A DNA stretch of 64,000 nt from Halanaeroarchaeum sp. HSR-CO (GTDB lineage Archaea > Halobacteriota > Halobacteria > Halobacteriales > Halobacteriaceae): the NCBI RefSeq assembly GCF_024972755.1, contig NZ_CP087724.1, positions 2,108,001 through 2,172,000 on the forward strand. Reading direction: 5' to 3'. Shown in pieces: positions 8,491 to 17,744 of this stretch. Made by a program: the position numbers and the translations under genes. Numbering within the stretch: the stretch's first letter is position 1; each line of letters begins with the position of its first letter. The notes under the pieces are model-generated. The model had not been told where the DNA came from and searched no databases. It saw nothing but the letters and a program-made list of their open reading frames with translations.

Positions 8491-10772
8491 CCGACGAGAT
8501 GAAACTCACCGTCAAACCACTCAAACAGAAAGACGCAGGGCGTGGACTCGCCGCCGTCGACCGGGCCTCGATGCGCGAACTCGGGCTCGAGAACGGCGAT
8601 TACATCGTGATCGAGGGGAGCCAACAGGGGCGGGCCGTCGCCCGGGTCTGGCCCGGCTATCCCGAAGACGAGGGCAAGGGCGTCATCCGCATCGACGGCC
8701 GGCTCCGACAGGAGGCGGACGTCGGGATCGACGACCGGGTCACCGTCGAGAAGGCAGACATCAAACCGGCGACGTCGGTGACGGTCGCCCTCCCGCAGAA
8801 CCTCCGTATCCGCGGGAACGTCGAGCCGATGATCCGCGATAAGTTGAGCGGCCGGCCCGTGACGACCGGCCAGACCGTCCCGGTGTCCCTCGGCTTCGGT
8901 GGACTCGCGGCCGCCTCGGGCCAGCAGATTCCACTCCGGATCGCCGAGACCGAACCCACCGGCACCGTCGTCGTGACCGACTCGACGGAGGTCCACGTGA
9001 GCGAGCAACCCGCCGAGGACATCGTCGCACAGGAGACCGCAGAACGGGAGACGCCGAGCATTACGTACGAGGACATCGGCGGTCTCGACGAGGAACTCGA
9101 GCAGGTCCGCGAGATGATCGAGTTGCCGATGCGCCACCCCGAACTCTTCCAGCAACTCGGCATCGAACCGCCGAAAGGCGTCCTGTTGCACGGACCGCCG
9201 GGGACGGGGAAGACGCTCATCGCGAAGGCGGTGGCGAGCGAGATCGACGCCTCGTTCAAGAACATCTCCGGCCCGGAGATCATGTCGAAGTACTACGGCG
9301 AATCCGAAGAACAACTCCGGGAGATCTTCGAGGAAGCCGAAGAGGAAGCCCCAGCCGTCATCTTCATCGACGAGATCGACTCGATCGCCCCGAAACGCGG
9401 TGAGACCTCGGGTGACGTCGAGCGCCGGGTCGTCGCACAGTTACTCTCGTTGATGGACGGCCTCGAGGAGCGCGGCGACGTCGTGGTCATCGCGGCCACG
9501 AACCGCGTCGACGCCATCGATCCGGCCCTGCGCCGGGGTGGGCGCTTCGACCGCGAGATCGAGATCGGCGTGCCGGACAAGCGAGGCCGCAAAGAGATCT
9601 TCCAGGTCCACACGCGCGGGATGCCACTCACCGACGCGGTCGACCTCGACGAGTTCGCCGAGAACACCCACGGCTACGTCGGCGCGGACATCGAGCAGCT
9701 GGCGAAGGAGGCCGCGATGAATGCCCTCCGTCGCATCCGCCCGGAAATCGATCTCGAATCGGACGAGATCGACGCCGAGATCCTCGACGGCATCCGCGTC
9801 ACCCAGGACGACTTCACTGACGCGATGAAAGGCATCGAACCAGCCGGCCTTCGCGAGGTCTTCATCGAGGTCCCTGACGTCTCCTGGGAGTCGGTCGGCG
9901 GTCTCGAGGACACCAAAGAACGACTCCGAGAGACGGTCCAGTGGCCACTCGAATACGGGCCTGTCTTCGAAAAGATGGACCTGGAATCGGCCCGTGGCGT
10001 CCTCCTGTACGGCCCACCGGGAACGGGGAAGACCCTGCTCGCGAAGGCCATCGCCAACGAGGCCAAGAGCAATTTCATCTCCGTGAAGGGGCCGGAGCTC
10101 CTCAACAAGTACGTCGGAGAGTCCGAGAAGGGGGTCCGAGAGATATTCAAAAAGGCCCGCCAGAACGCGCCGACGGTGATCTTCTTCGACGAGATCGATT
10201 CCGTCGCTGGAGAACGGGGCCGCCACTCCGGCGACTCCGGTGTCGGCGAGCGCGTCGTCTCCCAGTTGCTGACGGAACTCGACGGGATCGAGGACCTGGA
10301 GGACGTCGTGGTCATCGCGACGACCAACCGCCCGGACCTCATCGATTCGGCGCTCCTTCGGCCTGGACGGCTAGACCGCCACATCCACGTCCCCGTCCCC
10401 GACACGGCGGCCCGCCGCGCCATCTTCGAGGTCCACACCGAGCACAAACCGCTCGCGGACGACGTCGACCTCGACGTACTGGCCCGACGCACCGATAACT
10501 ACGTCGGCGCCGACATCGAGGCGGTCTGCCGCGAGGCCACGATGGCCGCGACCCGCGAGTTCATCAACAGCGTCGATCCCGAGGAGGCGATGGACAGCGT
10601 CGGGAACGTCAGGGTCACGATGGACCACTTCGAGGAGGCACTCGAGTCCGTCTCGCCGAGTGTCGACGACGAGGTGACCGAGCGCTACGCGGAAATGGAA
10701 GAGCGCTTCAAGAAAGCCCGCACCGCCCCCGAAGAGCAAGAAGACGAGATGTTCGGCCGAACCTTCCAGTGA
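8487..10772 (+). CDS. cdc48: Cdc48/p97-type AAA+ ATPase
   Basis: This is a 761-residue hexameric unfoldase that extracts and unfolds proteins, probably feeding the archaeal proteasome. The N domain (about residues 1-180) has the double-psi barrel fold start ([18 protein letters not shown]). Two AAA modules follow. D1 has Walker A GPPGTGKT at about residue 234 and Walker [10 protein letters not shown] near 290. D2 has Walker A GPPGTGKT at about residue 507 and FFDEIDS near 564. Arg-finger regions are present ([25 protein letters not shown]). The C-terminal tail is acidic and ends FGRTFQ rather than the HbYX seen in proteasome activators. Haloarchaea usually carry several paralogs. Confidence 0.96.
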   Translation: MTDEMKLTVKPLKQKDAGRGLAAVDRASMRELGLENGDYIVIEGSQQGRAVARVWPGYPEDEGKGVIRIDGRLRQEADVGIDDRVTVEKADIKPATSVTVALPQNLRIRGNVEPMIRDKLSGRPVTTGQTVPVSLGFGGLAAASGQQIPLRIAETEPTGTVVVTDSTEVHVSEQPAEDIVAQETAERETPSITYEDIGGLDEELEQVREMIELPMRHPELFQQLGIEPPKGVLLHGPPGTGKTLIAKAVASEIDASFKNISGPEIMSKYYGESEEQLREIFEEAEEEAPAVIFIDEIDSIAPKRGETSGDVERRVVAQLLSLMDGLEERGDVVVIAATNRVDAIDPALRRGGRFDREIEIGVPDKRGRKEIFQVHTRGMPLTDAVDLDEFAENTHGYVGADIEQLAKEAAMNALRRIRPEIDLESDEIDAEILDGIRVTQDDFTDAMKGIEPAGLREVFIEVPDVSWESVGGLEDTKERLRETVQWPLEYGPVFEKMDLESARGVLLYGPPGTGKTLLAKAIANEAKSNFISVKGPELLNKYVGESEKGVREIFKKARQNAPTVIFFDEIDSVAGERGRHSGDSGVGERVVSQLLTELDGIEDLEDVVVIATTNRPDLIDSALLRPGRLDRHIHVPVPDTAARRAIFEVHTEHKPLADDVDLDVLARRTDNYVGADIEAVCREATMAATREFINSVDPEEAMDSVGNVRVTMDHFEEALESVSPSVDDEVTERYAEMEERFKKARTAPEEQEDEMFGRTFQ

Positions 10773-10776
10773 ACCT

Positions 10777-10941
10777 TTTGCCGCGGGCGAGCCTTCGGCT
10801 CGCCCTGGCAAAACGTTCATGAAAACCCGGCGTCCCTCCCGTCGCGCGCCTCCGGCGCGCGGTGGTCGGTCCGTGGGCCGGTCGCTTCGCGGCCGGTGAA
10901 TCGCGGCACTTCCGGGTCCTAACGGACCACTCGTGCCGCGA
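10777..10941. repeat. Hairpin array A (four different short-loop hairpins)
   Basis: The gap after cdc48 holds a row of strong inverted repeats. The first (10777-10813) has outer arms ttttgcc/ggcaaaa enclosing a 9-bp stem gggcgagcc with loop ttc. The second (10843-10861) is an 8-bp stem cgcgcgcc with loop tcc. The third (10879-10897) is ccggtcgc with loop ttc and one G-T pair. The fourth (10901-10941) has arms tcgcggcac/gtgccgcga and an inner ggtcc/ggacc stem. The geometry matches arrays near 34.0 and 35.3 kb. The first hairpin could also terminate cdc48, but there is no terminal T-run. Confidence 0.75.
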
Positions 10942-11027
10942 ATGCAAGGGCTAAGCAAAATACGATATTGCTACACCCTGCACTCGGAGTTCCTTACGGT
11001 AACACTCGTCTCCCGAACCCCCTATCG

Positions 11028-11807
11028 TCAGTCCAGTTTCTCGGCCGCGTCCCGCTGGAGCAGCGGTTCGGCGTTCTCCTCGGGCAACTGGACCACGTCG
11101 TCCTCGTACAGCGAGTACTCGCGCTCGTCGACGCCGAATATCTCACCCACATCGCTGGTCACGCGAACCGTCGTGCGGTCGACGTCGTCGGCGTCGGGTG
11201 CATCGGCCATCTCGTCGGTGTCGGGCGGCGTGGACTCGTCGTCCCCATCCTGTTCGGAGCCCGACTCTCCGCCCATCGCCTCTGCTGCGGGAGTGGGCTG
11301 CTCCTGCGGTGGGACGTCCGGTGGCGGCGTCGGGGAGTCGTCGGTATCGTCAGCGCCATCGGAAGACGGACCGCCACGTGCGGCTTCCTCGTCCGCGCCG
11401 TCGGCGTCGTCGATGGGCGCGTCGCCGGCGATGACGTCGAGGACGCCCTGTTTGTTTTCCCGGATGCGGTCGACGAGGTCGGTGTAGAGGTCCTGCTCTT
11501 CGTTCGTGAGGCCGGTCTGGTCGTCGGGCATGCCGGCGGCCGCCAGACTCGCCTGTTTGACCAGTTTGCCGATGCGGCGCTCGTAGATGGCCTCGGCGAC
11601 CTGTTCGGTCACCTCTATCTCGTCGGTCAGTTCGTTCACTCGCGGGTTCCGGAACGGGTCGTCGGCCTCGGCCGCCGCGCGGTCGCGCTCCTCGCGCAAC
11701 TCCTGGATGTATGTAGCGACGTCGGCGTAGAAGGATTCGCGTAGCTCCTGGAGTCCGTCGGTGGCTCGTTCGCGGGTCTGTACCGCCCGTAACTCCTCTA
11801 GATCCAT
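11028..11807 (-). CDS. GINS complex subunit (Gins15/Gins51)
   Basis: This is a 259-residue archaeal GINS subunit, part of the replicative CMG-like helicase with MCM and the Cdc45/GAN-type nuclease. The N-terminal helical A domain (ELRESFYADVATYIQELREE) is followed by the helical bundle ending near RIRENKQ. An acidic low-complexity linker rich in Asp, Pro and Gly follows (about residues 130-205), and the small beta B domain lies at the C-terminus. It lies 2 bases downstream of priS on the same strand, the classical archaeal priS-gins arrangement, so the two are surely co-transcribed. Confidence 0.9.
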   Translation of the reverse strand: MDLEELRAVQTRERATDGLQELRESFYADVATYIQELREERDRAAAEADDPFRNPRVNELTDEIEVTEQVAEAIYERRIGKLVKQASLAAAGMPDDQTGLTNEEQDLYTDLVDRIRENKQGVLDVIAGDAPIDDADGADEEAARGGPSSDGADDTDDSPTPPPDVPPQEQPTPAAEAMGGESGSEQDGDDESTPPDTDEMADAPDADDVDRTTVRVTSDVGEIFGVDEREYSLYEDDVVQLPEENAEPLLQRDAAEKLD

Positions 11808-11809
11808 CC

Positions 11810-12985
11810 TTACTCTCTGGCCTTCTCGGCCGCGCCGCGGGCCATGAGGAAGATACCGGCGTACTCTGGAAGTACCTTTCGTCCCGGGGAGACGACCCGC
11901 GTCTCGCCGTCGAACTCCAGTCGGGTCTCCTCGGCCACTTCGACGGCGATGTCGTGACCCCGAAAGGTGTCTGGGATAGCATCGGTTAACGGATCGAACG
12001 AGGACACCTCGCCGGGTTCCAGCGGTGTGACGACCAGTCCGCTGCCCCCGTGGAGGGTCCCCGGCAGGCGGATGAGTCGATGGGTGTCCGTCGTCACCGG
12101 TTCGTCGATGTACGCGGCCTCCCCCTCGACCGCCGCCTGGACCAGTTGGCGCGCGACCGGGAGGAACGCGGGGTGGACGTCCACGTTCCCGGAGCGAACC
12201 TGGTCGGTGTTCCCCTTCACGACGTTCAACACGGCGGTGGCGCTCTTCTCCCCGACCCGGTCGAACTCCTCCAGGTACTCGATGGCGTCGGCCTCGTCCA
12301 TCGCCAGGAGTTCGTCGACGAAGGTGTCGATCCGGTCGACGGCGCGACGGCCCCAGCCACCGTCGGTTGGAAGCGTTCGCCGCGAGGTCGGCGTCTTTCG
12401 CCCCATCCCGCCAACGGCCTCGGTCTCCAGCAGCGACTCGAGGTCGACGCCGTTCCCCCTGACGTACTCCACGATCTCGCGGCGCTGTTCGCGATCCAGC
12501 GTGTGGACTGACTCGTCCCGAACGTGGACGTGATACCCACGGCCACCCGAGAACGCGAGCGAGAGATCTTCGAAGCCGAAGTCGTCAGTGAGGATGGCGA
12601 CGAGGCGTTCCAGAGATTCCTTCCCCGCGGCAAGCATCTCGGCGTAGGTGGTCTCCCCGAGGTCGACGTTCGGCAGGTGGTCGGCGTCGATGTCGAAGAC
12701 GAGGTCGGAGCCGCGCCACCCCTTATCGGCCATGGTCCGGGCGCTCGGGTCGTCGTAGTAGCCAGCCGAGTAGTAAACATGCCGCGGGCGTTCGCGGGCG
12801 AGGAACGTCTCGAGGTCGCCGAGGTCCAGCTGGGACCGGTGTCGGACCATCGTAGTGTCCGGGCCCGACGTCCAGGGGATGTAGCCCCACTCGCGGGCGG
12901 CCGGATCCGGTGGCAGGGCCGGGGCCGATCGGCGGTAGTAATCGCGGAATCGCCCTCGAAGGTACGCCCGCGTTCGATCCTCCAT
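11810..12985 (-). CDS. priS: DNA primase small (catalytic) subunit
   Basis: PriS makes RNA primers for replication together with PriL. The 391 residues include the catalytic acidic motif LVFDIDADHL and the SGGRGYHVHV motif of archaeo-eukaryotic primases. A basic region (GMGRKTPTSRRTLP) and the later substrate-site segment TDTHRLIRLPGTLHGGSGL are also visible. The start at 12985 (MEDRTRAYLRGRF) is chosen by family resemblance; ten extra codons lie upstream in frame. The gins gene follows after 2 bases. The large subunit gene is not in this window. Confidence 0.95.
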   Translation of the reverse strand: MEDRTRAYLRGRFRDYYRRSAPALPPDPAAREWGYIPWTSGPDTTMVRHRSQLDLGDLETFLARERPRHVYYSAGYYDDPSARTMADKGWRGSDLVFDIDADHLPNVDLGETTYAEMLAAGKESLERLVAILTDDFGFEDLSLAFSGGRGYHVHVRDESVHTLDREQRREIVEYVRGNGVDLESLLETEAVGGMGRKTPTSRRTLPTDGGWGRRAVDRIDTFVDELLAMDEADAIEYLEEFDRVGEKSATAVLNVVKGNTDQVRSGNVDVHPAFLPVARQLVQAAVEGEAAYIDEPVTTDTHRLIRLPGTLHGGSGLVVTPLEPGEVSSFDPLTDAIPDTFRGHDIAVEVAEETRLEFDGETRVVSPGRKVLPEYAGIFLMARGAAEKARE

Positions 12986-13033
12986 GTCGCACCGGCGTAC
13001 GAAACCCGCTACCAAAGGCGTATCGCTCCGTCC

Positions 13034-13510
13034 CTACCGGCGGAAGAACTCGGAGATGCGATCGACGAGGTCCTCGCTGTCGCCCAGACGCAGGTAGAAG
13101 GCCGGAGCGCCGTCTTCGTAGTAGTTGTCGATCCGACGGACGACGGAGAAGCCGAGATGCTGGTAGAATTCGAGGGCGTTCTGGTTGGTGGTTCTGGCGT
13201 GACAGGTGACGTCGTCGTGTTCGTCGGCGACGAACGCGACGAGGCGTTCCCCGAATCCGTCACCGCGATACGCCGGGTCGACCGCGAGAAAGAGGAGATA
13301 GCCGTCACGTCTGGCGGCGGCGAACCCGATGAGGGAGTCCCCGTCGAGATAGGCGTACACGGTCGACCGGCGGTACGCGTCGGAGAAGAAGCCCCAGCGC
13401 TGTTTGAGGAGGTCCTCGTCCTCCCGAATCCGCTCTTTGAGTTCCCAGGCGGCCGAGAGATGCTCGTCGTCTCCCGGCGGAACGACCTGTTTGTCTACCG
13501 TGACGCTCAC
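13034..13510 (-). CDS. GNAT-family N-acetyltransferase
   Basis: This is a GCN5-related acetyltransferase of about 158 residues with the acetyl-CoA-binding motif LAVDPAYRGDGFGERLV and the later strand-helix ARTTNQNALEFYQHLGF. The C-terminal YYEDGAPAFYLRL strand is typical of RimI-like and small-molecule GNATs. The start is taken as GTG at 13510, because a TATA box (13532-13540) lies about 26 bases upstream; a GTG at 13546 would put the TATA box inside the coding region. The acetylated substrate is unknown. It sits upstream of, and divergent from, the archease gene. Confidence 0.85.
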   Translation of the reverse strand: MSVTVDKQVVPPGDDEHLSAAWELKERIREDEDLLKQRWGFFSDAYRRSTVYAYLDGDSLIGFAAARRDGYLLFLAVDPAYRGDGFGERLVAFVADEHDDVTCHARTTNQNALEFYQHLGFSVVRRIDNYYEDGAPAFYLRLGDSEDLVDRISEFFRR

Positions 13511-13531
13511 TGCCGACAGATTGCACTCGCG

Positions 13532-13540
13532 CGAATATAA
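13532..13540 (-). promoter_or_regulatory. TATA box for the GNAT gene
   Basis: Read on the minus strand the sequence is ttatattcg, centred about 26 bases before GTG 13510. This spacing fits a leaderless transcript and decides the start codon of the GNAT gene. Confidence 0.6.
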
Positions 13541-13698
13541 TTCCACCGCCCCTGGTGACTGGTAGCATCCCTATCGGCTACCGATACGGCCCACTCCCCT
13601 CGCTCTGGGCCGGAAAGGTCCAGTTTCAAGATTGTCGCCGCCCTCATTGCGGCTATGAACACAGATTGGGCACGCCGACCCTCCAGGGGGACGCCGTG

Positions 13699-14109
13699 AT
13701 GCCGTTCGAATTGCAAGACCACACTGCCGACATCGCGGTCGAGGCGACTGGCGATTCCATGGGCGACGTGTTCGCCGCGGTCGCCGAGGGGATGACCGCT
13801 GCGATGGCAGACGAGATTCCGGCCACGGGCGACCGATTCACCCTCTCGGTAACGGCGGAGAACCGGGAGGCGGTGCTGTTCGACTACCTCGACCGACTCA
13901 TCTACGAGCGAGACGTCCGCGAGGTGCTGCCGGTCGACCACGAAGCGGACGTCAGTGGCGAGGGCGAAGAGTGGACCGTCGAGGCGTCCGCACGCGGGGT
14001 CCCCCTGGCCGACGTAATCGCGCGGGACCTCAAGGCCGTCACCTACTCCGAGATGGATCTCTCCCAGCGCGATGGGGAGTGGCACGCCTACGTCGTCTTC
14101 GACGTCTGA
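13699..14109 (+). CDS. Archease (RtcB cofactor)
   Basis: Archease is a small protein that activates the RtcB RNA ligase for multiple turnover in tRNA splicing and RNA repair. The 136 residues start with the typical DHTADIAVEATG motif carrying an acidic metal-binding site, contain EAVLFDYLDRLIYERD, and end in the conserved DGEWHAYVVFDV strand with metal-binding Asp. The ATG at 13699 (MPFELQDHTAD) is chosen by family; the upstream in-frame codons look non-coding. The rtcB gene follows after 50 bases on the same strand, which strongly supports the functional assignment. Confidence 0.93.
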   Translation: MPFELQDHTADIAVEATGDSMGDVFAAVAEGMTAAMADEIPATGDRFTLSVTAENREAVLFDYLDRLIYERDVREVLPVDHEADVSGEGEEWTVEASARGVPLADVIARDLKAVTYSEMDLSQRDGEWHAYVVFDV

Positions 14110-14159
14110 GTCGTGGGCAGGCCGAAACCTACACGCCCCCGGCGACCGAACGGGACAGT

Positions 14160-15620
14160 ATGACTACATTTGACGCCGACGGCATCGAACTGACCCAGAT
14201 CGACGACTACATCTGGGAGATCGAGGCCGAGGGGGAGATGCGCGTGCCCGCCAGGGTGATGGCGAGCGAGGCACTGCTCGAGGAGATCATGGAAGACAAG
14301 ACCCTCCAGCAGATCACGAACGTCACCCACCTCCCCGGCATCCAGTCGCCCGCGGTCTGCATGCCAGACGGCCATCAGGGGTACGGCTTCCCCGTCGGCG
14401 GCGTCGCCGCGACGGATGCCGAAAGCGGCGTCATCAGCCCCGGAGGCGTCGGATATGACATAAATTGCGGCGTCCGAATGGTTAAAACGAACCTCACCTA
14501 CGAGGACGTCCAGGGACACGAACAGGAACTGGTCGACGCCCTGTTCGAGGCGATTCCCTCGGGCCTCGGTGGGGGTGGGGTCGTCCAGGGGACCACGAGC
14601 ACCGTGAACGAGATACTCGACCGGGGGATGCGGTGGGCGCTCGAAAACGGGTACGCCGTCGAGGACGACCTCGAACACTGCGAGGACAACGGCTTCCGCG
14701 AGGAAGCCGACCCCTCGACGGTCTCCGACGAGGCGAAAAATCGAGGTCGCAAACAGATCGGGAGCCTGGGGAGTGGGAACCACTTCCTCGAGGTCCAGCG
14801 GGTCACCGACGTCTACCGCGAAGACGTCGCGGACACCTTCGGCCTGGAGGAGGGGCAGATCGTCGTGTTGATTCACTGTGGGTCCCGCGGCCTCGGCCAC
14901 CAGGTCTGCACCGACTACCTGCGCCGCATCGAACAGGACCACGCCGACCTCCTGGAGTCGCTCCCGGACCGTGAACTGGCCGCCGCACCGGCCGGGAGCC
15001 AGCTGGCCGAGGAGTACTACGGTGCGATGAACGCGGCCATCAACTACGCGTGGGTCAACCGGCAACTCGTCATGCACCAGACTCGCCAGGTCTTCGCCGA
15101 CGTCTTCGACACCGACTGGCGGGACCTGGACATGCACCTGCTCTACGACGTGGCACACAACATCGCGAAGAAGGAGACCCACGAGGTCGCCGGCGAGCAG
15201 AAGGAACTCTACGTCCACCGCAAGGGCGCGACCCGGGCGTTCCCCGCCGGACACCCGGAGGTGCCCGAGGCCTACCGCGACGTCGGTCAACCGGTCATCA
15301 TCCCGGGCAGCATGGGTGCGGGAAGCTACGTCCTCCGCGGCGGGGAGAACTCGATGGACCTCACCTTCGGGTCGACCGCCCACGGCGCCGGTCGCCTGAT
15401 GAGTCGAACCCAGGCGAAAAAAGACTTCTGGGGCGGGGACGTCCAGGACGAACTCCGGGACGAACACCAGATATACGTGAAAGCCCAGAGCGGCGCGACC
15501 ATCGCGGAGGAGGCGCCGGGCGTCTACAAGGACGTCGACGAGGTCGTCCGCGTCTCCGACGAACTCGGCATCGGCGACACGGTCGCCCGCACCTACCCGG
15601 TAGTGAACATCAAGGGCTGA
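14160..15620 (+). CDS. rtcB: RNA-splicing ligase RtcB
   Basis: RtcB joins 2',3'-cyclic phosphate or 3'-phosphate RNA ends to 5'-OH ends using GTP and Mn2+, notably the exon halves of spliced tRNAs. The 486-residue protein carries the metal-site cysteine in GGVGYDINCGVRM, the metal histidine region GSLGSGNHFLEVQ, the HCGSRGLGHQV segment, and the guanylylated histidine in YVHRKGATRAFP. The C-terminal segment QTARTYPV-like region ends in VVNIKG, as in other family members. No intein is present. Archease lies directly upstream. Confidence 0.97.
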   Translation: MTTFDADGIELTQIDDYIWEIEAEGEMRVPARVMASEALLEEIMEDKTLQQITNVTHLPGIQSPAVCMPDGHQGYGFPVGGVAATDAESGVISPGGVGYDINCGVRMVKTNLTYEDVQGHEQELVDALFEAIPSGLGGGGVVQGTTSTVNEILDRGMRWALENGYAVEDDLEHCEDNGFREEADPSTVSDEAKNRGRKQIGSLGSGNHFLEVQRVTDVYREDVADTFGLEEGQIVVLIHCGSRGLGHQVCTDYLRRIEQDHADLLESLPDRELAAAPAGSQLAEEYYGAMNAAINYAWVNRQLVMHQTRQVFADVFDTDWRDLDMHLLYDVAHNIAKKETHEVAGEQKELYVHRKGATRAFPAGHPEVPEAYRDVGQPVIIPGSMGAGSYVLRGGENSMDLTFGSTAHGAGRLMSRTQAKKDFWGGDVQDELRDEHQIYVKAQSGATIAEEAPGVYKDVDEVVRVSDELGIGDTVARTYPVVNIKG

Positions 15621-15703
15621 TCTAGACCGGCGCGGTCCGTCACCGCCGGCCCCATCAGCGGTCCTCCGGAAGACATTTGCGCTCGCCAACAGCAGAGTGA
15701 GAC

Positions 15704-16555
15704 ATGATCGACGAGACCGCCGAGGAGATCCAGGAGATGCGAACGCACAGTTCCTCGGTCGTCGCCGTGAAGGCCGCGAGGGCACTCCTGGAGGTCACTG
15801 ACCAGGAGTTCCCCACGGTCGAGGAGTACGTCCGCGCCCTCGAACGCAACAGTAGCGCCCTCCGCCGCGCGAACCCTTCCCACGCCTCACTCGTGACGAC
15901 CCAGCGCGAGATCGTCGCCACCGTGGAGGAGGCCGATGTCGACGACGTCGGGGCGGCCCAGGAACGGACGCGAGAGGTCGTCCAGGCGGTCATCGACGAG
16001 GTCGAGACTGGCAAGCACGAGGCGGCAAAGCACCTCGCCGCCGAACTGACGGACGGATCGACGCTCCTCCTTCACGACTACTCGACGACCGTCATCGAGG
16101 GCATCAGGTACGCCATCGAGGAGGGCAAGTCCTTCGACGCGTTCGTGACCGAGGCGCGACCGCGTCACCTCGGTCGGAAGACCGCCCGCGAACTGGGGCA
16201 GGTCGACGGCATCGAACCGACGCTCATCGTGGACGGGGCGGCTGGCCACTACATGGCCGACACCGACGAGGTGCTCGTCGGGATGGACTGCGTGGTCGAC
16301 GACGTCCTCTACAACCGCATCGGCACCTACCCTATCGCCGCGGTCGCCGCGGACGCCGGCGTCACCGTGACCGTCGCGGGGTCGAGTGCAAAACTCGTCG
16401 ACGGGGCGTTCCAGTTCGAGAACGACTTCCGCTCGCCCTCCGAGGTCATCCGGGAACCACCCGAGGGATTCGACGTCGAGAACCCGGCCTACGACGCGAC
16501 CCCGACCGACCTCCTCGACCGGATCGTGACCGACGAGGGGATTCAGGAGTGCTGA
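15704..16555 (+). CDS. eIF-2B alpha-like / ribose-1,5-bisphosphate isomerase-family protein
   Basis: This 283-residue protein belongs to the eIF2B-alpha/MtnA/R15P isomerase superfamily. It has a helical N-terminal region (VVAVKAARALLEV) and a Rossmann-like C-terminal domain with LLHDYSTTVIEGI, VTEARPRHLGRKTAREL, LIVDGAAGHYMADTDEVLVGMD and NRIGTYPIAAVAAD. Members annotated as archaeal initiation factor 2B have in some archaea proved to be isomerases of the AMP-degrading pathway. I cannot decide between a translation and a sugar-phosphate role here. No RuBisCO or AMP phosphorylase gene is nearby. Confidence 0.82.
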   Translation: MIDETAEEIQEMRTHSSSVVAVKAARALLEVTDQEFPTVEEYVRALERNSSALRRANPSHASLVTTQREIVATVEEADVDDVGAAQERTREVVQAVIDEVETGKHEAAKHLAAELTDGSTLLLHDYSTTVIEGIRYAIEEGKSFDAFVTEARPRHLGRKTARELGQVDGIEPTLIVDGAAGHYMADTDEVLVGMDCVVDDVLYNRIGTYPIAAVAADAGVTVTVAGSSAKLVDGAFQFENDFRSPSEVIREPPEGFDVENPAYDATPTDLLDRIVTDEGIQEC

Positions 16556-16595
16556 CTGGCTACTGGGTCTCCCGAACCAGCGGCGAGGGCTGGAT

Positions 16596-16703
16596 ATGAT
16601 GGACCGGGCGTGCTACATGGCGTTCTGTCCAGCGTGCGAGCGGGCCGTCCCGACCATGGAGGACACCTGTCCGTACTGTGGCGGCTCCGTGGAGTGGCAG
16701 TAA
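16596..16703 (+). CDS. Tiny zinc-finger protein (35 aa)
   Basis: This very short ORF encodes a likely single zinc-binding unit. It has a CPAC pair at residues 11-14 and a CPYC pair at residues 25-28, with nine residues between, and ends SVEWQ. An extra cysteine is at position 6. Two consecutive ATG codons could start it (16596 or 16599). Haloarchaeal genomes encode many such one-domain zinc-finger proteins, so it is probably real, but no function is known. It lies between the eIF2B-like gene and the phaP 3' end. A diverged relative of its C-terminus occurs at 17979-18017. Confidence 0.6.
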   Translation: MMDRACYMAFCPACERAVPTMEDTCPYCGGSVEWQ

Positions 16704-16717
16704 CTGGGTCGCGCGGC

Positions 16718-17395
16718 TCAGTCGTCGCCGGCACCGCCACTCGCGGCATCGCCGCCCTGGATGGAGTCGAATCGCGTCTCGAGTTCCTCGAGGTGGGTCC
16801 GGAACTCGTCGAAGACGGATTCGAGTCGGTCATCGAAGGATTCGACCTGGGTCTCGATCTCGGCAGGGAGGTCCGCCGATTCCTGTCGTATCTCGTCCTC
16901 GAGCCGTTCGTACTGATCCACGATCGCCGCCAGTGCGTCGACAGTCTGTGCCTCGGCGAGTTCGCTCGTTTCGACGACGAGGTCGAGTTGCGCCTCGAGC
17001 GCGCGAATCGATTCCTCGACGAGCGTCTCGAACCCGTCGATTCCCTCCGTGGTGGCGGTCTCTACATTCTCGACGGCCTCATCGTGGGTCGAAAGAAGCT
17101 GGTCGAAACCGTCGTCGACGGCTTCGCGCAGTTCGGCGATCTCGTCTTCAGCGGCCGGTGAGGTCGTCTCGATCGCGTCGAGGACGGCGTCGATCGTCGT
17201 CCGGCCGCTGCGAATCGTCTGGCGGTGAACGCGTGCGTGATCGACAGCCGCGTCTCGCATCGACCGGCCCGCGTCCGCCGGAAGGGTTGCTGACGCTTCG
17301 ACGAACTGCTGTCCACGTTCGAGGGCTTCGCGCTGGAGGTCGAACATCGTCTCGAACGGCGATGTCGGGTCGGCCCCGGAATCCTCGTCAGTCAT
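16718..17395 (-). CDS. Phasin-like coiled-coil protein (PhaP-like)
   Basis: This 225-residue acidic, almost wholly helical protein resembles the haloarchaeal PHA-granule phasin PhaP. The N-terminal segment (SPFETMFDLQREALERGQQFVEA) matches phasin-type amphipathic helices, followed by long heptad-rich coiled coil and an acidic Gly-rich tail. Phasins coat polyhydroxyalkanoate granules. The start could be 17404 or 17395; both overlap the upstream AbrB-type gene, and 17395 gives an 8-base overlap. The AbrB-phasin pairing matches the phaR-phaP pair known upstream of phaEC in Haloferax mediterranei, but no synthase genes follow here. Confidence 0.72.
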   Translation of the reverse strand: MTDEDSGADPTSPFETMFDLQREALERGQQFVEASATLPADAGRSMRDAAVDHARVHRQTIRSGRTTIDAVLDAIETTSPAAEDEIAELREAVDDGFDQLLSTHDEAVENVETATTEGIDGFETLVEESIRALEAQLDLVVETSELAEAQTVDALAAIVDQYERLEDEIRQESADLPAEIETQVESFDDRLESVFDEFRTHLEELETRFDSIQGGDAASGGAGDD

Positions 17396-17690
17396 CGTTT
17401 CCACCCCGGTGCAGCGGGACGATGACTGCCTGGACGATGTCGCCCTCCTCGATACCGAGGATCTCGCGCTCGGCGTCGGGGATGCTGATCCGGCCGCTGC
17501 TCTGCACGCGCGTTTTGAACGTCGCCGTCTCCTGGACCGCGTCGAGAGGGAATTCGTCCCGCCCCGTCGCCACGCCAGCCATGGCCTCGGTCATATCTTT
17601 GGACGTCGATGCCGCATTCGTGCCCGCAGACTCCATCGCTTCGGCGAACAGGCCCGCAATGGAGGCGGGGTCGGTGTCGTCTGCTGTCAT
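17388..17690 (-). CDS. AbrB-family regulator (PhaR-like)
   Basis: This 100-residue protein ends in an AbrB/SpoVT swapped-hairpin domain (FKTRVQSSGRISIPDAEREILGIEEGDIVQAVIVPL), a DNA-binding fold. The N-terminal half (SIAGLFAEAMESAGTNAASTSKDMTEAMAG) is helical and phasin-like. In Haloferax mediterranei a PhaR of this kind binds PHA granules and represses the phaRP promoter. The gene overlaps the phasin gene. The ATG at 17690 is preceded by a TATA-like ttattatcg about 30 bases upstream. The assignment rests on the pairing and domain type. Confidence 0.75.
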   Translation of the reverse strand: MTADDTDPASIAGLFAEAMESAGTNAASTSKDMTEAMAGVATGRDEFPLDAVQETATFKTRVQSSGRISIPDAEREILGIEEGDIVQAVIVPLHRGGNDD

Positions 17691-17744
17691 CGCTACACTC
17701 CACCATTCGTCGGGTCGATAATAAGTGTTTCCACTCAATACCAA

